DNA of 64,000 bases, taken from contig JBBPEB010000026.1 of the NCBI GenBank assembly GCA_039096225.1, positions 1 through 64,000 of the forward strand. Direction: 5' to 3'. Both the position numbers and the translations under genes were made by a program. Shown piece after piece: positions 40,996 through 57,200 of the stretch (position 1 is the stretch's first letter; each line of letters opens with the position of its first letter). Below the pieces are notes generated by a model. It did no database searches and was not told the DNA's origin. It was given only the letters and a program-made list of their open reading frames with translations. The stretch comes from Blastocystis sp. Blastoise (taxonomy: Eukaryota > Sar > Bigyra > Opalinata > Blastocystidae).

Positions 40996-42559
40996 TTACA
41001 AATATACTCTTTCAACATTATGTTGGCGTTTATATACATACATTTCATTGTAATCTATATATAAAAATAGGTTTCAAATTATATTATTTTACATAGTTAT
41101 ATAAATTTATGTATAGTTATAATCAATAATAAGCATATATATACCACGGTCTCCACGTTTTCTGAATATTTCATCATTTTTCTCGGATTCGATCATTTTT
41201 AATATATTCGCAGGTATACCAAAATCAACATTTCTACATATATATATATCTCGAGTATATAGTTCTTCACCTAAATTACTGACATCAGATTTAGGTATAG
41301 CAATAGATTGACGTATAGATTTTTTATCTCCAGTCTTAAGTGTAATAATATCAATATAGAAACCCTATACATATTTATAATCAATATATATAGTATAACT
41401 CTATTATAAAAAAAAATATATATATATATACATTCTTTGTTTTTTCAACAAAAGACTTACACACTTGTTGTATATACATAAATTGACTTTTTTTCTTTAA
41501 AAGAACATTTACATAATTCCTATCATGCTTACTATATTATGAATATAATAATAAATATAATTATGATAATAAATAGAATTATAATAGATATAATTATAAT
41601 AATAAATATAATTATAATAATAAATATAATTATAATAATAAATATAATTATAATAATAAATAGAATTATAATAATAAATATAATTATAATAATAAATATA
41701 ATTATAATAATAAATAGAATTATAATAGATATAATTATAATAATAAATATAATTATAATAATAAATATAATTATGATAAAAAAAAATTATAATACTAAAT
41801 ATTATAATAAGAATATATTTATATACGCCTTGAAATAAGCACCAAGTTGTTCTTTATAGTTAACGTCTCTATAACTAAATATATCTTTAAGTCCTTTAGA
41901 GTAAAGAGCACTAGTAACACTTTCATATCCAGGACTAAATAAAATTATATATTCATATACATTCACACATGGAATAATAAGATAGAAATATGAAGAGATT
42001 GTCAAAGCAAAAACCATAATAATTTATATAATAATAATTATATAATGATTCTAACAATAAATAATCTATAAATATATACGCTTGAATCATCTGAATAATT
42101 CGCTGAATAAAACTGAATCCGTAAATACCTCCATTCTCCATAAGGGTATTAATAGCACTAACAGCCTATATATATATATATATATTATAATTTCTAAAAA
42201 AAGTATATAAATAACATTATATTTATAAAAACAATATACTTGTTTATCAACGAGACTATCTAAGGGTAAAACAGGTAATTGACCAAAGAAATAATATTCT
42301 ACATCTCTAAATTCTATATGACGAGCTATAAAGAAAATATATTATATAATCTATTATTTTTTAGATATAAATGTTAAGGAAACATAGTTTTAGATATAAT
42401 ATGCATACTATATTCTTCTTTGGTTTCATTAAAATCTGTAACAAAAGGAGGTAAATAATGAATATTTTGAGTAATAGTAAGAAGCACATCATACCAAAGA
42501 TATAAAGGGAAAGGAGGATAAGGACTAAAGGCTAAGATCTCCTCACCATTCTATATATA

Positions 42560-42591
<32 letters not shown>

Positions 42592-45500
42592 GTTATAACA
42601 TATATACAATAATAATCATTAATCATTTTATATATATTATAATAATGAAAATAAAAAAATTATAAAAAATAATATCATTCATAATAACTAGAATAATTAA
42701 ATATATTTACCATAGAAATAACAATACAAGGTTCTTTATTCTTTTTCTTACCAAGTTTTTCACGTGAAATACTAAGATGGCAATTATAAATATCATATCG
42801 TTTATGTAAATGGCTTAAATCACTTATATTATATCTATATTTAATATATTTATTATAATAAATGTAATTAAAACGATACATAAATTATTTATAATAAAAG
42901 ACAAAAAATAATAATATATATATATATATTTATTATAAAAAATATAATTAAAACGATTTATATATTATTTATAATAAAAAGACAAAAAATAATAATAATT
43001 TAATATATATTTACTCCAATAAATAACGTCCAGTAATAACAAATATTCTATCTTTCCATTCTTTATTTCCATCACAATAAATACATCGTGAAACACGACC
43101 TTCAAAATCTTTTTCGGTTTCATATAAATTTAAAGTAGTATAATATTGAACACTACCAATATTTTCAATTCGTTTAGATATATTTAAATATTTCTTTTGA
43201 ACTGTTTCAAGTATATGTTTATAAGGTTCTGAGTCTTTATTTAAAAATCTATTCTTATCAAAATTTTGTTTTTCTTCTTTATTTATATTATAGATATAAT
43301 ATAATGATTTTTCAATGGTATCATTTCGTTGAGTAATTTGTTTATTTGTTTCAAACAATTTTGATTGAAATCCTTTAAAATTAATACCAAAGTTATTTTG
43401 TTTATTATTAAAAGATCCACTAGGAGAAGAAGGAGAAGTTGTTAATGAATCAATTTCTTTAGAATTCGATATAGAAGAAGAACGTTTTCCTCCTAAATTA
43501 GCAAATATATTTGTTTTATTAGTATTATCAACATAATTTAAATGTGGATTAAAGAATTCATAAGAAGGAGTAAAAGATCGTAAACAACGTAAATAGAAGG
43601 ATAATGCTAAAGAAGGATAAAGTGCAGGTATATGAGCATTGAAGAAAGAGAAAAATTGACTTAATACAATAAAATATAATCCAGGTGAATAAGAATAAGG
43701 AGGTAAAGAATAAGATAAGGGACAATGACTAGGAGTCTCATGAAATTGGAATAAACGATGAAACATATCCACTATATATAGATGGTATAGTGTTATTATA
43801 TTATTATTATTATTATTTTTATACTATTATTATATTATTATTTTTATTATATTATTATTTTTATTATATTATTTTTATATTATTATTATATTATTATTTT
43901 TATTATATTATTATTATATTATTTTTATAAATATTATTTTTATTATATATAATATTTATAAAATAAAATTAATATTTATAAAAAATAATATATATATACA
44001 AATAAGAATTCTATCATTACTATGATTATTTGTATAAACACTTAATATTCCTTCAAATAATCCTGGGATATCTAGCCATAACATAATAGTTCCTTCATAT
44101 ATAGATCGATATATAAAGTATAATGAGCAAGAAACAATAGAATTATCAGTAGAAACAAGATTTGTAACAAGCATCGTTTTAACATCTGTTGGAATATCAT
44201 CATTATATGAGAAATCAGGAAGATTACAGGATAAAGATACAAGTGATTGAAGAATAGAAGGAGCTAATTTGGGATGAGAAACATATGTAACATATAAATC
44301 TAAAGAAAATAAGAAATAGATAGAGTATATATGGAGAATAAATATTTATAACAGTTAATATTATTATTTAAAATTAAAAAAATATTATTAATAAAATATA
44401 ATTTAATATTATTAACATAATAAAACTAATAATAACAATAAAATAATAATTATATATATATATATACCCCAAAGAGTAGTAAATAGTCCAGAATCATAAA
44501 GTTCTGTGCATACACTTGTTAATCTACTTACATATCTAATAAGATCCGATAAAATAATTAATAGAGCTTCTTTTCCTTCTATCCATTCAGAACTAATATA
44601 TAATTCTTTTACTTCTTGTTTTTCTTGTCTCTTTGTAGAACTTATAGAATTTGTAATTTGAATAATAAGACCACTTGAACTAGCATCCATATAAGGAGGA
44701 TAAGCCTCATATTCAATATTATTCAATACAGTAAAGAACACAGAAGCAATAAAAGACTGTGACATATCATCAATAAAACGAGGAGATATCTGACATAATA
44801 ATACTAATACCTATTTAAATATGTATAACATAGTATATATAATAATATAAACTATAATGATATATAAAATAAAAAGTATATGAATATTGAACAAGAATAA
44901 TATAGAAAAAAAAGAGAATAAAAAAAATATTATAAAAAGCAAAGAAAATATCAATTACTATAATAAATAATATATAGAATATACCTTTAATGTAAGTTGA
45001 ACAATACCACGATTTGGGAATTTCAATAGATTTGTTAATAGAGGAATCATTTCATGTTTACGAATTGTAAGAACATAAGGAGAAATACTATACGCTACAG
45101 AAGTAAAACTTTTAGTTTTATTAAATTCAACAAAGGAAGGAACATAAATAAGTTCATCTGGCGAAGATTCATTTTGATGAGAAGAATACTGAACACTTTT
45201 CTTAATATTAATAAATTCTTCTGAATTAGAAATACCATTCCTAGCATCACGTTTAGCTTTCTTTGCATTTTCGATTTTTAATACTTGTCTCAAAACAATA
45301 TAAATGATATATAAAGAACGAATGCCTATTTGAATATCTGTTTCATCGCTTTCAGGATTTGTAATCAATTGTAATAAGAAATGAACAGGAATTTCAAATT
45401 GAGAGAAAAATACATAATTAATCTAGATATAGATAATTTTTATATATTAATATAATGAATAAATCAATTTTAAATGAGTGTATCACTTACACTAGATTTT

Positions 45501-45706
45501 TCTCCATCATCATTAGCATATTCTAATACTAATTTTGATAATATTTGAGCCAGAATTCCAGTAGTTTCCTCTTTGTTATTTCCAGCTATCATTCCAAACA
45601 TTTCACGGATAGAATCATCCGCATAACCTACGATTATTTTCAATTATATATACAAATCGTTCAAAAACATACCATAACAACTATCTCCAAATCTTCTTTT
45701 TTGCAT
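40996..45706 (-). CDS. Large helical-repeat protein with PH-like segment
   Basis: A minus-strand gene of more than ten exons and about 950-1,000 residues, ending YNEMYVYKRQHNVERVYL at 40,996. Helical, Leu-rich exons include EMFGMIAGNNKEETTGILAQ, IPVHFLLQLITNPESDETDI, HEMIPLLTNLLKFPNRGIVQ and LAPSILQSLVSLSCNLPDF, suggesting ARM/HEAT-type repeats. The middle (about 43,380-42,440) has a Ser/Asn-rich linker followed by WKDRIFVITGRYLLEY, HKRYDIYNCHLSI, EPCIVISMVNGEEILAFSP and LYLWYDVLLTIT, with the strand order and terminal Trp of a PH domain. No known family assigned. The start is uncertain: MQKRRFGDSCYG at 45706 splices in phase, but an overlapping frame (LLFIELINEGCKKEDLEIVV) looks equally protein-like and could be the true upstream exon. 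A tandem repeat fills the intron at 41.5-41.8 kb. Confidence 0.65.
41539..41790. repeat. 18-bp tandem repeat in an intron
   Basis: About 14 units of AATAAATATAATTATAAT-like sequence, with occasional TAGAATT and TAGATATAAT variants. It lies in an intron of the minus-strand helical-repeat gene and gives a false poly-Ile/Asn frame on the plus strand. Confidence 0.85.
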
Positions 45707-46594
45707 CCTTCGTTAATTAATTCAATAAAAAGAAGAAATACTAAAATATATGTTCTTTAAAAATATTATTTCATCTTTAAAAAAATAAAATCAAAATAAA
45801 ACTTGCAAAGATAAATTCACGTAAAACTACTAAAAATGAGATGAAATTCTAAGAATAATCTGAAAAAAAAATCTTTAATTTTTTTATCATGATCTTTCTA
45901 CATTTCTTTTATTTTCATCACTAAAGCAACAAGGGAAATCAAATTAACTCATAATAAGATGATATAAAGTCTTGGTTTAATGATTCATTTACTTGTAAAT
46001 CAATATTTATCAACTTTTTCAACTCATTTTTGTTTCTTTAATATATGATTTTTTTATTTGTATTTATGTTTTAGCTATCAATGTATGATATAACGAACCA
46101 TCTTCTGAGGATGTCTGTTACCTTTAAGCATTCATTTATCCATTTTTAGTATTTTAACAGATTTGATTGGCTATTTTGAGTTTTTATCCAATCAGTTTGT
46201 TTAAAATGAAAAATCATCGTTAGAAGATATTCTTTATTTTTATTCCTTTATTATTTGGTCTATAACTGCTTAGATATGTAAAAGATATATAAAAATATAT
46301 TTAATACATAATTTGAAGAGTATAATTCGCAGTAAATAAAGAAAATATAAGCTTGTAATAAACAGAAAATATTATATATATAACGTTAATAGACGTAGAT
46401 AACCCTTAAAAAGCAAGTCATTTTTTATGTATTATTCTTTTATTAACTTTTTTATAACTGAAAAAAATATTATATATATATATATATATATAGATTTATG
46501 GAACATTAAAAAAAAATAATACAAAACAATTTCTGTAGCATATAATATATTCATGATAACCAATCAATAATCTTATATATAAATATAATTATAT
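45707..46594. other. Intergenic spacer
   Basis: Between the helical-repeat gene start and the ArgRS stop. No gene seen. A patch at 46,080-46,240 is less AT-rich than its flanks but has no open frame. Confidence 0.55.
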
Positions 46595-49321
<2,727 letters not shown>

Positions 49322-50306
49322 TTAAAAAAAAGTAATTGAAGAATAAGAAGATATTTCTCAGTGACATTTCTTCGAATTCTCTTGAGAAAATTAATTAAAA
49401 AAAATTTTTTTAGAAATAGTTTAGAATCATATTCATGCTAAATATTAATTCCATACAACAATATTTATATCATTTCCGTAGAAGGCCTACTATTGAATGC
49501 TATATAACCTAGAAATTCTGACTTTTTCATTTATTTATTCTTCATTTTTTTCAAATAAGTTCTTGTTTTTCTTTTAACTAGTTTCTAAAGGTTCTGTATA
49601 GTTTTTTTAACAAAGATATTTTGAAAAATTATTACAAATGTAATCAATTATTTATAAAAAAAACAGTAAAACCATTTAGAATCACATGTATAGAATATTA
49701 TAGAATATCTATAAGGTATTCAACTAACTTGAATCAACGATATTTCAACAATAAAATATATTTTTCATGAATTTCGAACAAAAATGACTTTTGAATCAAT
49801 AATACGTTTGAAACTACTATGACATAATAAAAAGATTCTATATACGTCATGATATATATATATATTACAATAGAACTAAACAAGAAATGAGGGTAGATGA
49901 CATTCAAAAGTATAACCTATAAACAAAAAACACAAATATAATCTAAAAAATGATTATAATCAGTATTTTATGCATATATAAATGACAAATACAACAATAA
50001 TAAACGAATACATATATATAGACTGATAAAGTATGTGAATAAAAAAAAATTGAAAAGAAGATAACAAAAATTATTCTTTATTTTTAAAAAAAAAGAAACA
50101 TAAACTTTGAAATATAAATAAAGAAAAAGAAATTATGGTTTTAGTGATGAATAATATAATGTTAACTAGAAAAAAAAATGTATAAATGTATTTATAGATA
50201 TAGATATATTCATAATTAAATGAAATACATAGACATAGATATAATAGAGAAAACAATGAATATATTGTAATTAATAAATACATTTATATATAGAGGAGAA
50301 ATAACC
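49322..50306. other. Intergenic spacer, about 1 kb
   Basis: Lies between the ArgRS start and the L-aspartate oxidase stop. AT-rich, with no coding text or repeat worth naming. Confidence 0.6.
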
Positions 50307-53168
50307 TTATAATTTAGCTTCAATAACTTGTTCAGGTTCAGTAATAATATTCTTATTATCAGCTAATATATAATGGCATCCATGAGAAACAGGCTGATTG
50401 ACAGCATCGGTAGCAACACATAAAGCTATATAGAAATTGTTTAGTATATTTTTATTATATATTTTTATTATATATTATTAGAGTATATTTTTATTATATA
50501 TTACTTATAATATATTTTTTTATAATATATTATTATTATAATATTATTTATAATATATTATTATTATATATTATTTATAATATATTTTTATAATATTCTA
50601 TTATTATAGTATATTTTATAATATTTTTTTATAATAAACTATTATTATTATATATTATAAAAATCTAATAAATATCTACCTGTATCAATAGAATTTCGAA
50701 GAGAATAAAGTTCGCTATCTGGTTTAGAAGTCGAAATAGTTTTAGTGATATCTTCTTTAATACCATTTAATATACATATACTTTCATTTAACTTCTTAGG
50801 AGTACGAATAATACCTACATTATCCCACATTACCTACAGAATGAAATAGAATTAATAAATATATATATATTAATACTATTTATAAATAAACTAAGAATAT
50901 ATACAGAATGAATTCTATCCCAATAACCCTTAATAACCGCGGGAGAAACAGCTTCAGTACGTTTATTAATATTTTCATATACATTTCCATCTAATCCATT
51001 AATATCACTAATAAAAGATTTAGAACTAATAGATTGAGATAATTCCATTCCACAGAAATGTCCCCAAGTAAGACCTTCTAAAAGAGACGTAGAAGCAAGA
51101 CGATTGGCTCCATGTACACCCGTACAACTGACTTCACCAATACATAAAAGACTATACATAAATTATATATAAAAAAAAATAGTATTTATAATTGTTATTG
51201 AATACTAAATATAAATAAAATAGAAAGATCATTAATATATAGAGTAATAGAATAAATAATAACACTAATATATATATATACTTTTGAATATTTGTTTGTC
51301 CATGATTATCAACAAGAACACCGCCGCAGCTGAAATGAGCAGCCGGAACACAAGGAATAGGTCCTTTAGTGAGGTCATGACCTAGAGAGAGACAGGTAGT
51401 ATATACCTGAGGGAAACGAGAAGTAATCCAATCATGAGGCTTGAAGGAGATATCCAAGTAACTATATAGAGTAGTATTATTATGTTTATTATTATGTTTA
51501 TTATTATGTTTATTATTATGTTTATTATTATGTTTATTATTATTAAAATATATTATTATTGTTGTTAAAAAATAAATTATTATTATTATTACTATTAAAA
51601 AATAAATTATGATTATAAATACATACCAATGTTTACTATTATTTTTAAGCATTTCTCTATAGATCATTCTACTAACAATATCACGAGGAGCTAAATTACC
51701 AAGGGGATGATATTTCTTAGCAAATTCTTCATTCTTAGTATTCAATAAGACAGCTCCTTCTCCACGAAGTGATTCGGTTAATAAGAAATTACGATTATGT
51801 TCTACATATAAAGCAGTAGGATGGAATTGAACATATTCCATATCACCAGTCTTAGCACCTATATATAATATTTTATTATTATTTTAAATAATTATTATAA
51901 GTATGCTAATAAAACTAATATATATATATATCTAAAAATAAATTCCTGAATCTAACAATCGTTAACATAAATATAATAATAAATAATAATTATAATAATA
52001 ATAATTATTATTATATATATATATATATATATACCAATTCTCTTAGCAAGAGCTACACCTTCTCCTTTAGCAGCAGGGGGATTACTGGTAAATGGATATA
52101 ACTCACCAAGGCCACCTGTAGCTAAAACAACTTGCTTAGCATATACAGTCATATATCTAGAGAGTCAAATAATTAATATATAACAATAAACAATATCTAA
52201 CAATAAACAATAAATAATAAAAACAATAAAAAAAACATACTCATCATATTTTTTATTATAAATAAGAGCACCAGCACAAATATTCTCTCCATTATCTTGT
52301 TTCTTCATAGAAGTAAGAAGATCAATAACTTGAGATGTAGTAATAATATGAATATTAGGATGAGCTTGTACACTTGCAGATAAACCCTATATATATATAT
52401 AATAATAATAAATATATATATTTCATAAACTAAATAGCATAATTACAATTTTTAAAAAAATATATATATATATATATATAAATGTCAATAAAAACATACT
52501 CGAATAATAGCTTTACCTGTTTCATCCTTATAATGAATAATTCTTCGTGTACTATGAGCACCTTCTCTAGTCATATCTAATTCTTCATGATCATCATGAT
52601 CAAATTCTACATTAACTGGTTTTGTTAATAATACTTCATCTATAGCCTAAATTTATAAAAATTAGATTTTCTTTTTTATTCTTCAAAAATACACAAATAA
52701 ATATAATATAATATACTTTAGGTCCATTCTTAGATAAATATAAAACAGCATCCTTCTTATTTTCATTGGCACCAGCAACAAGAATATCATTAGCTAGAAG
52801 ATCAATCGAATCTTTCTTTCCTCTGTATACAATACCTCCTTGAGCCCTGAATATAGGTTAATTATAGAAATTTCAAAGCATAAGAATATTTCTTAACTCA
52901 ATATATACCAGTAAGAATTACATTCTTGAATATTTTCAGCTAGAGAAAGCATAGTTACATGACATCCTCCTTGAGCAGCAGCAAGAGCAGTAGAACAACC
53001 AGCTATACCACATCCTACTACTAATACATCAGTTTTAAAAGTATCTCCTTTTAAATCGTTTGTAGATATTGTATTGCAAGTAGAAGCAGCACGAGCAAAG
53101 GAACTAACGACATGAGTACGTTGAGCAATTGTTTTTATTGAAGAATTTAATATAGATATCATAGACAT
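50307..53168 (-). CDS. nadB: L-aspartate oxidase, mitochondrial-type presequence
   Basis: Oxidises L-aspartate to iminoaspartate with FAD, the first step of aspartate-route NAD synthesis. About ten exons give roughly 580 residues. The N-terminal 38 residues ([20 protein letters not shown]..) are Ser/Arg-rich without acids, typical of a mitochondrial presequence. The FAD-binding Rossmann motif is [16 protein letters not shown], followed by [13 protein letters not shown]. Active-site blocks are present: [48 protein letters not shown] and [17 protein letters not shown]. The last with [10 protein letters not shown], and MWDNVGIIR after it, favour L-aspartate oxidase over succinate dehydrogenase or fumarate reductase. 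The C-terminal ESRG-type motif before HY is replaced by QPVSHGCHY, and the protein stops soon after. No quinolinate synthase is seen in the window. An SDH/fumarate-reductase-like role is the main alternative. Confidence 0.88.
51478..51545. repeat. 12-bp tandem repeat in an L-aspartate oxidase intron
   Basis: About five and a half units of TTATTATGTTTA lie in the intron between the exons ending NNSKHW and beginning [11 protein letters not shown]. It reads as a false His/Asn repeat if the intron is retained. Confidence 0.85.
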
Positions 53169-53448
53169 TCTATTAGTTGATAAGAAGATAAGAAACGTGA
53201 GATAAAACTCACAAAAGAGACTTTATATAATTGAGAAAAAAAGTGAACAGTTCTTGAATAGAAAGAAAAAGACGTTGTGGATTTTTGTGGAGATAAACTT
53301 CCGTGAATAAGATCCCCTTAATGGAGAGTTTTCTTGAAAAACCGTTGATCTGACTAAAGCCGAGTGTATTTAATCACCAAGAATATTTGTGTTTTTTAAA
53401 GAAAGAAACGTTTCCATTGATTTTTATTGATGCGTCTTTTTACACCTC

Positions 53449-53667
53449 ATGCGTCATCCACGTAAACCAGTATTCCATGGTTGTTTAAAAAGGTCATTCA
53501 TGACTCCAGGAGTGTCATCCATTTTTCATAGTCCGTTGTTTAAAAGAACAAATGAATCCACGATAAAGAAGAGTTTCCATAAATTAGAATTCTTTATAGA
53601 GAAGAAGAAACGTTTCATGAAAATGGTTTCTATTTATTTTTCTTTGTTTAAAGAAATATATATCTAG
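53449..53667 (+). CDS. Hypothetical small protein upstream of L-aspartate oxidase
   Basis: A 72-codon ATG frame beginning MRHPRKPVFHGCLKRSFMTP is divergent from the oxidase gene and starts 281 bp from its ATG. It is basic (many Lys/Arg), with balanced codons and a local base composition clearly less AT-rich than the spacers. Two short phrases in the DNA recur within it (GTTGTTTAAAA at two places, GTCATCCA at two places), so it could instead be a small repeat or untranslated leader. No domain or signal peptide recognised. Confidence 0.3.
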   Translation: MRHPRKPVFHGCLKRSFMTPGVSSIFHSPLFKRTNESTIKKSFHKLEFFIEKKKRFMKMVSIYFSLFKEIYI

Positions 53668-54273
53668 AAGGGTTCTCTAGTAATAAAAACATATATTAAT
53701 AGCAATAAGAAAAATGCGTTACTTATCTCAACTTTTGAATTGAATTTATTTGTTTAAAATTGTTAAATTGATTCCATTATTTTCTAATTAGTTATTATAT
53801 AAGTTATTGAGTATTATGCATGTATGCATAGTATAAAACCAATTCTTAACTATTGAATATATACGAGAGTAAAGATATTTTCCTGGAATCCTCCTTCGTT
53901 TTCCTAAATAATAGTTTTTTTATAAATTAGTTATGTAGAGTATTCATTAATTTTCATATTCATATGCTCGTCAATAAATAATTTATGAAAAAATATTTAT
54001 GATTTCTATGAAAAACATAATAGTAAAACTATTCCTCATTTTTGATACTTTAATCAGGTATTTATTTTGATAATATGATGATTAAGAATATAAACAAAAG
54101 AAATAGACCATAAAATATATATATTTTGTTTTGATAATGATATTGAAAGAATGATATATATATTAAAAACAAAGAAAACAATATAGAAATACATTTTTTA
54201 AAAATTATATGAAATTACTATAAAAACTATAATTTATACATTAAGATACATATTGCTTCGCAAATAATTCAAG
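53668..54273. other. Intergenic spacer
   Basis: AT-rich DNA between the small frame and the 3' end of the PHD gene. Nothing recognised. Confidence 0.6.
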
Positions 54274-57200
54274 TTATACACTGTGAGTATATATTTTCTA
54301 TATATAAAACAAAGATAAAATGATCATAAATAATATATATATTTATATATATATACATTTGTAATCATTTGAACAAGTTTATCGAATCGAACTTGTCGAA
54401 TATCATTTGTTAATTTATATGGAGTAGCAAATGTATTAATAGGCACTATGAAATATATAGAATATATCATATAGTAAATATATAAGGAAATAATATACAA
54501 TATAATAAAAATAAATAATAATTATATATATATACTAGAGGGTGTTGTATTAAGTATAGTAGGTTTCTTTTGGACAACTATATATAAGTTTTATAATGAA
54601 GAATAAATAGCTAAATGAAAATGGATATAGTATATATTCATCATATAGAAAAAATGTTAAAACAGAAAAAAAAAGATAATAAATAAAAGAGAAAAAAAAA
54701 TTTAAAAAAAATAATAATAAATAAAAAGCAAAAAAAAAATAATAATAAATAAAAAATATTTTAAAATAAAAAAAAAATAAAACTACCTTCTTGTCGAATA
54801 GAATTTGTATAGTGTTTCGATATATCAGACATAGTATTATTACGAATCACAGGAATGGGTTCTGTTTTTGAATTATCAGACGAATTCAGACGCTTTAAGG
54901 TAGGAAGATTTGAAGAATTGGAGACAACTGGGTGTTTGGCGGGGATTTCTTTGTTTTTCTTGGTTTCAACAGACTTTTTCGTTTCCTTCTTCTTTTCTTT
55001 TATGTCTCGTTTTTCTTTTCGTGTTTCCACAGCTTTTGTTGAATTAATTGTATTTTCTTTATTACTAGCAGCAGCAGAAGAAGAAGAAGAAGAAGAAGAA
55101 GAAGAACTAGTACGTGTAGCTTTTGATCTTTTTTGAACATTTGTAGTATCAGAATTATCATTAGATTTTGTTCTTTTCTCTTTTTTCTCTGATGTAGAAA
55201 CAGTAGTCTTATTATTTTTCTCTTCCTTAGAGATATCTATATTTATTTCTATAGGAGAATCTTCATCATCTAATTAGATAAGTATTATAGTTATATATAT
55301 ATAGAGAGAGAATTAAAAAAAAAACATTTTTAAAAAATCATAGGTATAAGGTTTTTTATATATTCATATAAAAAATAATTCAAAAAAAATAATAATGTAT
55401 ATATATATACCAAAAACAGGTATATTTTCCTTATTAGAATTGGTTGTATCCTTTATTTTCTTACTTGTTCTTGGTGTTTTTGTTACTTTTACTTCTTTAT
55501 TCATAGATTCATGTATACCATTATCTTCTTCATCATCATCCATATAAGCACTTCCTATTTTAATAAGAGATTCTGCATTCACTTTTCGTGTTGATTTCAC
55601 TTGCTTCTTTGGAGAAGTTTTACGGGAATCTGTTGTTTTTGAATTAGTCTTTTTAGTTTTTTCTTTATTTATATCTATCTTTGATTTTTGTTTTGAAGGA
55701 GAAGTAGTTGTAATTGTAGTTGAATTTATCATCGAATTAGTTTCTTCTTCTTCATCTTCATCATCATCAGAATCATTATCATCCAAACATGTAGGAAAAA
55801 TACCTAGAAAACATATTATTATTATTATTATTATTATTATATGTTGCTATTAAACTTATTATTAAACTGATTATTATATGTATAATATATATATCCAAAA
55901 TAATATATTTATACATTCTTTTAGATTCGATTCTGGATCAATAACATCGTTGATAAATTTACTATATATATAGTCACATATATTTTATATATATAAAAAT
56001 TTAATTAATTAATTAAGAATTTTTAAATAAATAAATAATAATAAATAATAATAAAAAATACGAAAAGAGAATATTTTCATTTTTGCTTTTAAGTCTAGCT
56101 TCCCAAATAGTTTTCATCATTGCTGAACTATGATGACGACAAAAAGATAACTTTGAAATAGAATATGTATTTTCTTTTTCATTTATATAAGTCTATATAA
56201 TGTATATAATATATTATATTATATATTATATAATATATATATATTAAAAAGCAAAAAATATATATATACTAATTTCTTATAGATATATCCAGCTTTAAAT
56301 CCACAATAAGGATGATAAGATGCTCTACAATCTTTAGTAGAACACTGAATACAATACCCCTATATATATATTATTTAATTATTAAATAAGAATTATATAC
56401 ATATATAACATTGTTAACTAATAAATAATGGTTGTTTTTTAAATTATAAAAAAATATTATTATTATATATAATAAATATATATATATAAATATATATATA
56501 TACAAGCATTTGTCTGCAAACATTACATCGAAGAAGTTTTCGATCTGGATTTATTGTAGAAAGAGCAACTACTTCTTCATGACCCTTTATATATATATAT
56601 AGAACAACGCAAAAAATATATATTTAAATTCAAATATAAATTATAAATAAAATAAATAGAAGCAAAATAAAATACCTTTGTATACTTGATTTCAGGGATA
56701 AATTCAGCACAACAAGCGTGAACCCAAACATTATCCTTTCTATTTTTAAAAAACATTATATTTTAATTATATTAAATAAAAAAACATAGCAAATACTTGA
56801 CATGAATAGCAATTCCATCATCTAATCGTTGATAGCAAATCATACAACTATATAATAAGAAGAAGAAAATATCTAATAAATAAAATAAACAAAAAAATAC
56901 AGATTTTGTTTCACACTTTGAGTTTTTTTGGCTTGACATAAACGGCAAAACCAGGATTTATTACTATCGTTTAAATCTTCAATAGAATCCTTAACATGAT
57001 AACATTTACGATGAGTTTGTTGCCCACATCCATCGCAAATGACTATCATGTTCTTCTCTGTAAAATTATAGCTAAAACAAATACTACAAGGTAATTCTTG
57101 AACTACATCACCATCAGCAGCTAGATTGAATATATTTATATGATTGTTGAACTAGAATAAACATACGTTGCTTTTTGGTTAACCAATCAAGAGGAACAGA

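Noticed and set aside
50307-53168. Succinate dehydrogenase or fumarate reductase flavoprotein subunit
   Set aside because: The [24 protein letters not shown] and MWDNVGIIR wording and the short C-terminus fit L-aspartate oxidase better, though a phylogeny would settle it.
54855-55136. 93-codon plus-strand frame with Phe/Val/Ser-rich text
   Set aside because: Antisense shadow of the Lys/Ser-rich exon of the PHD gene.
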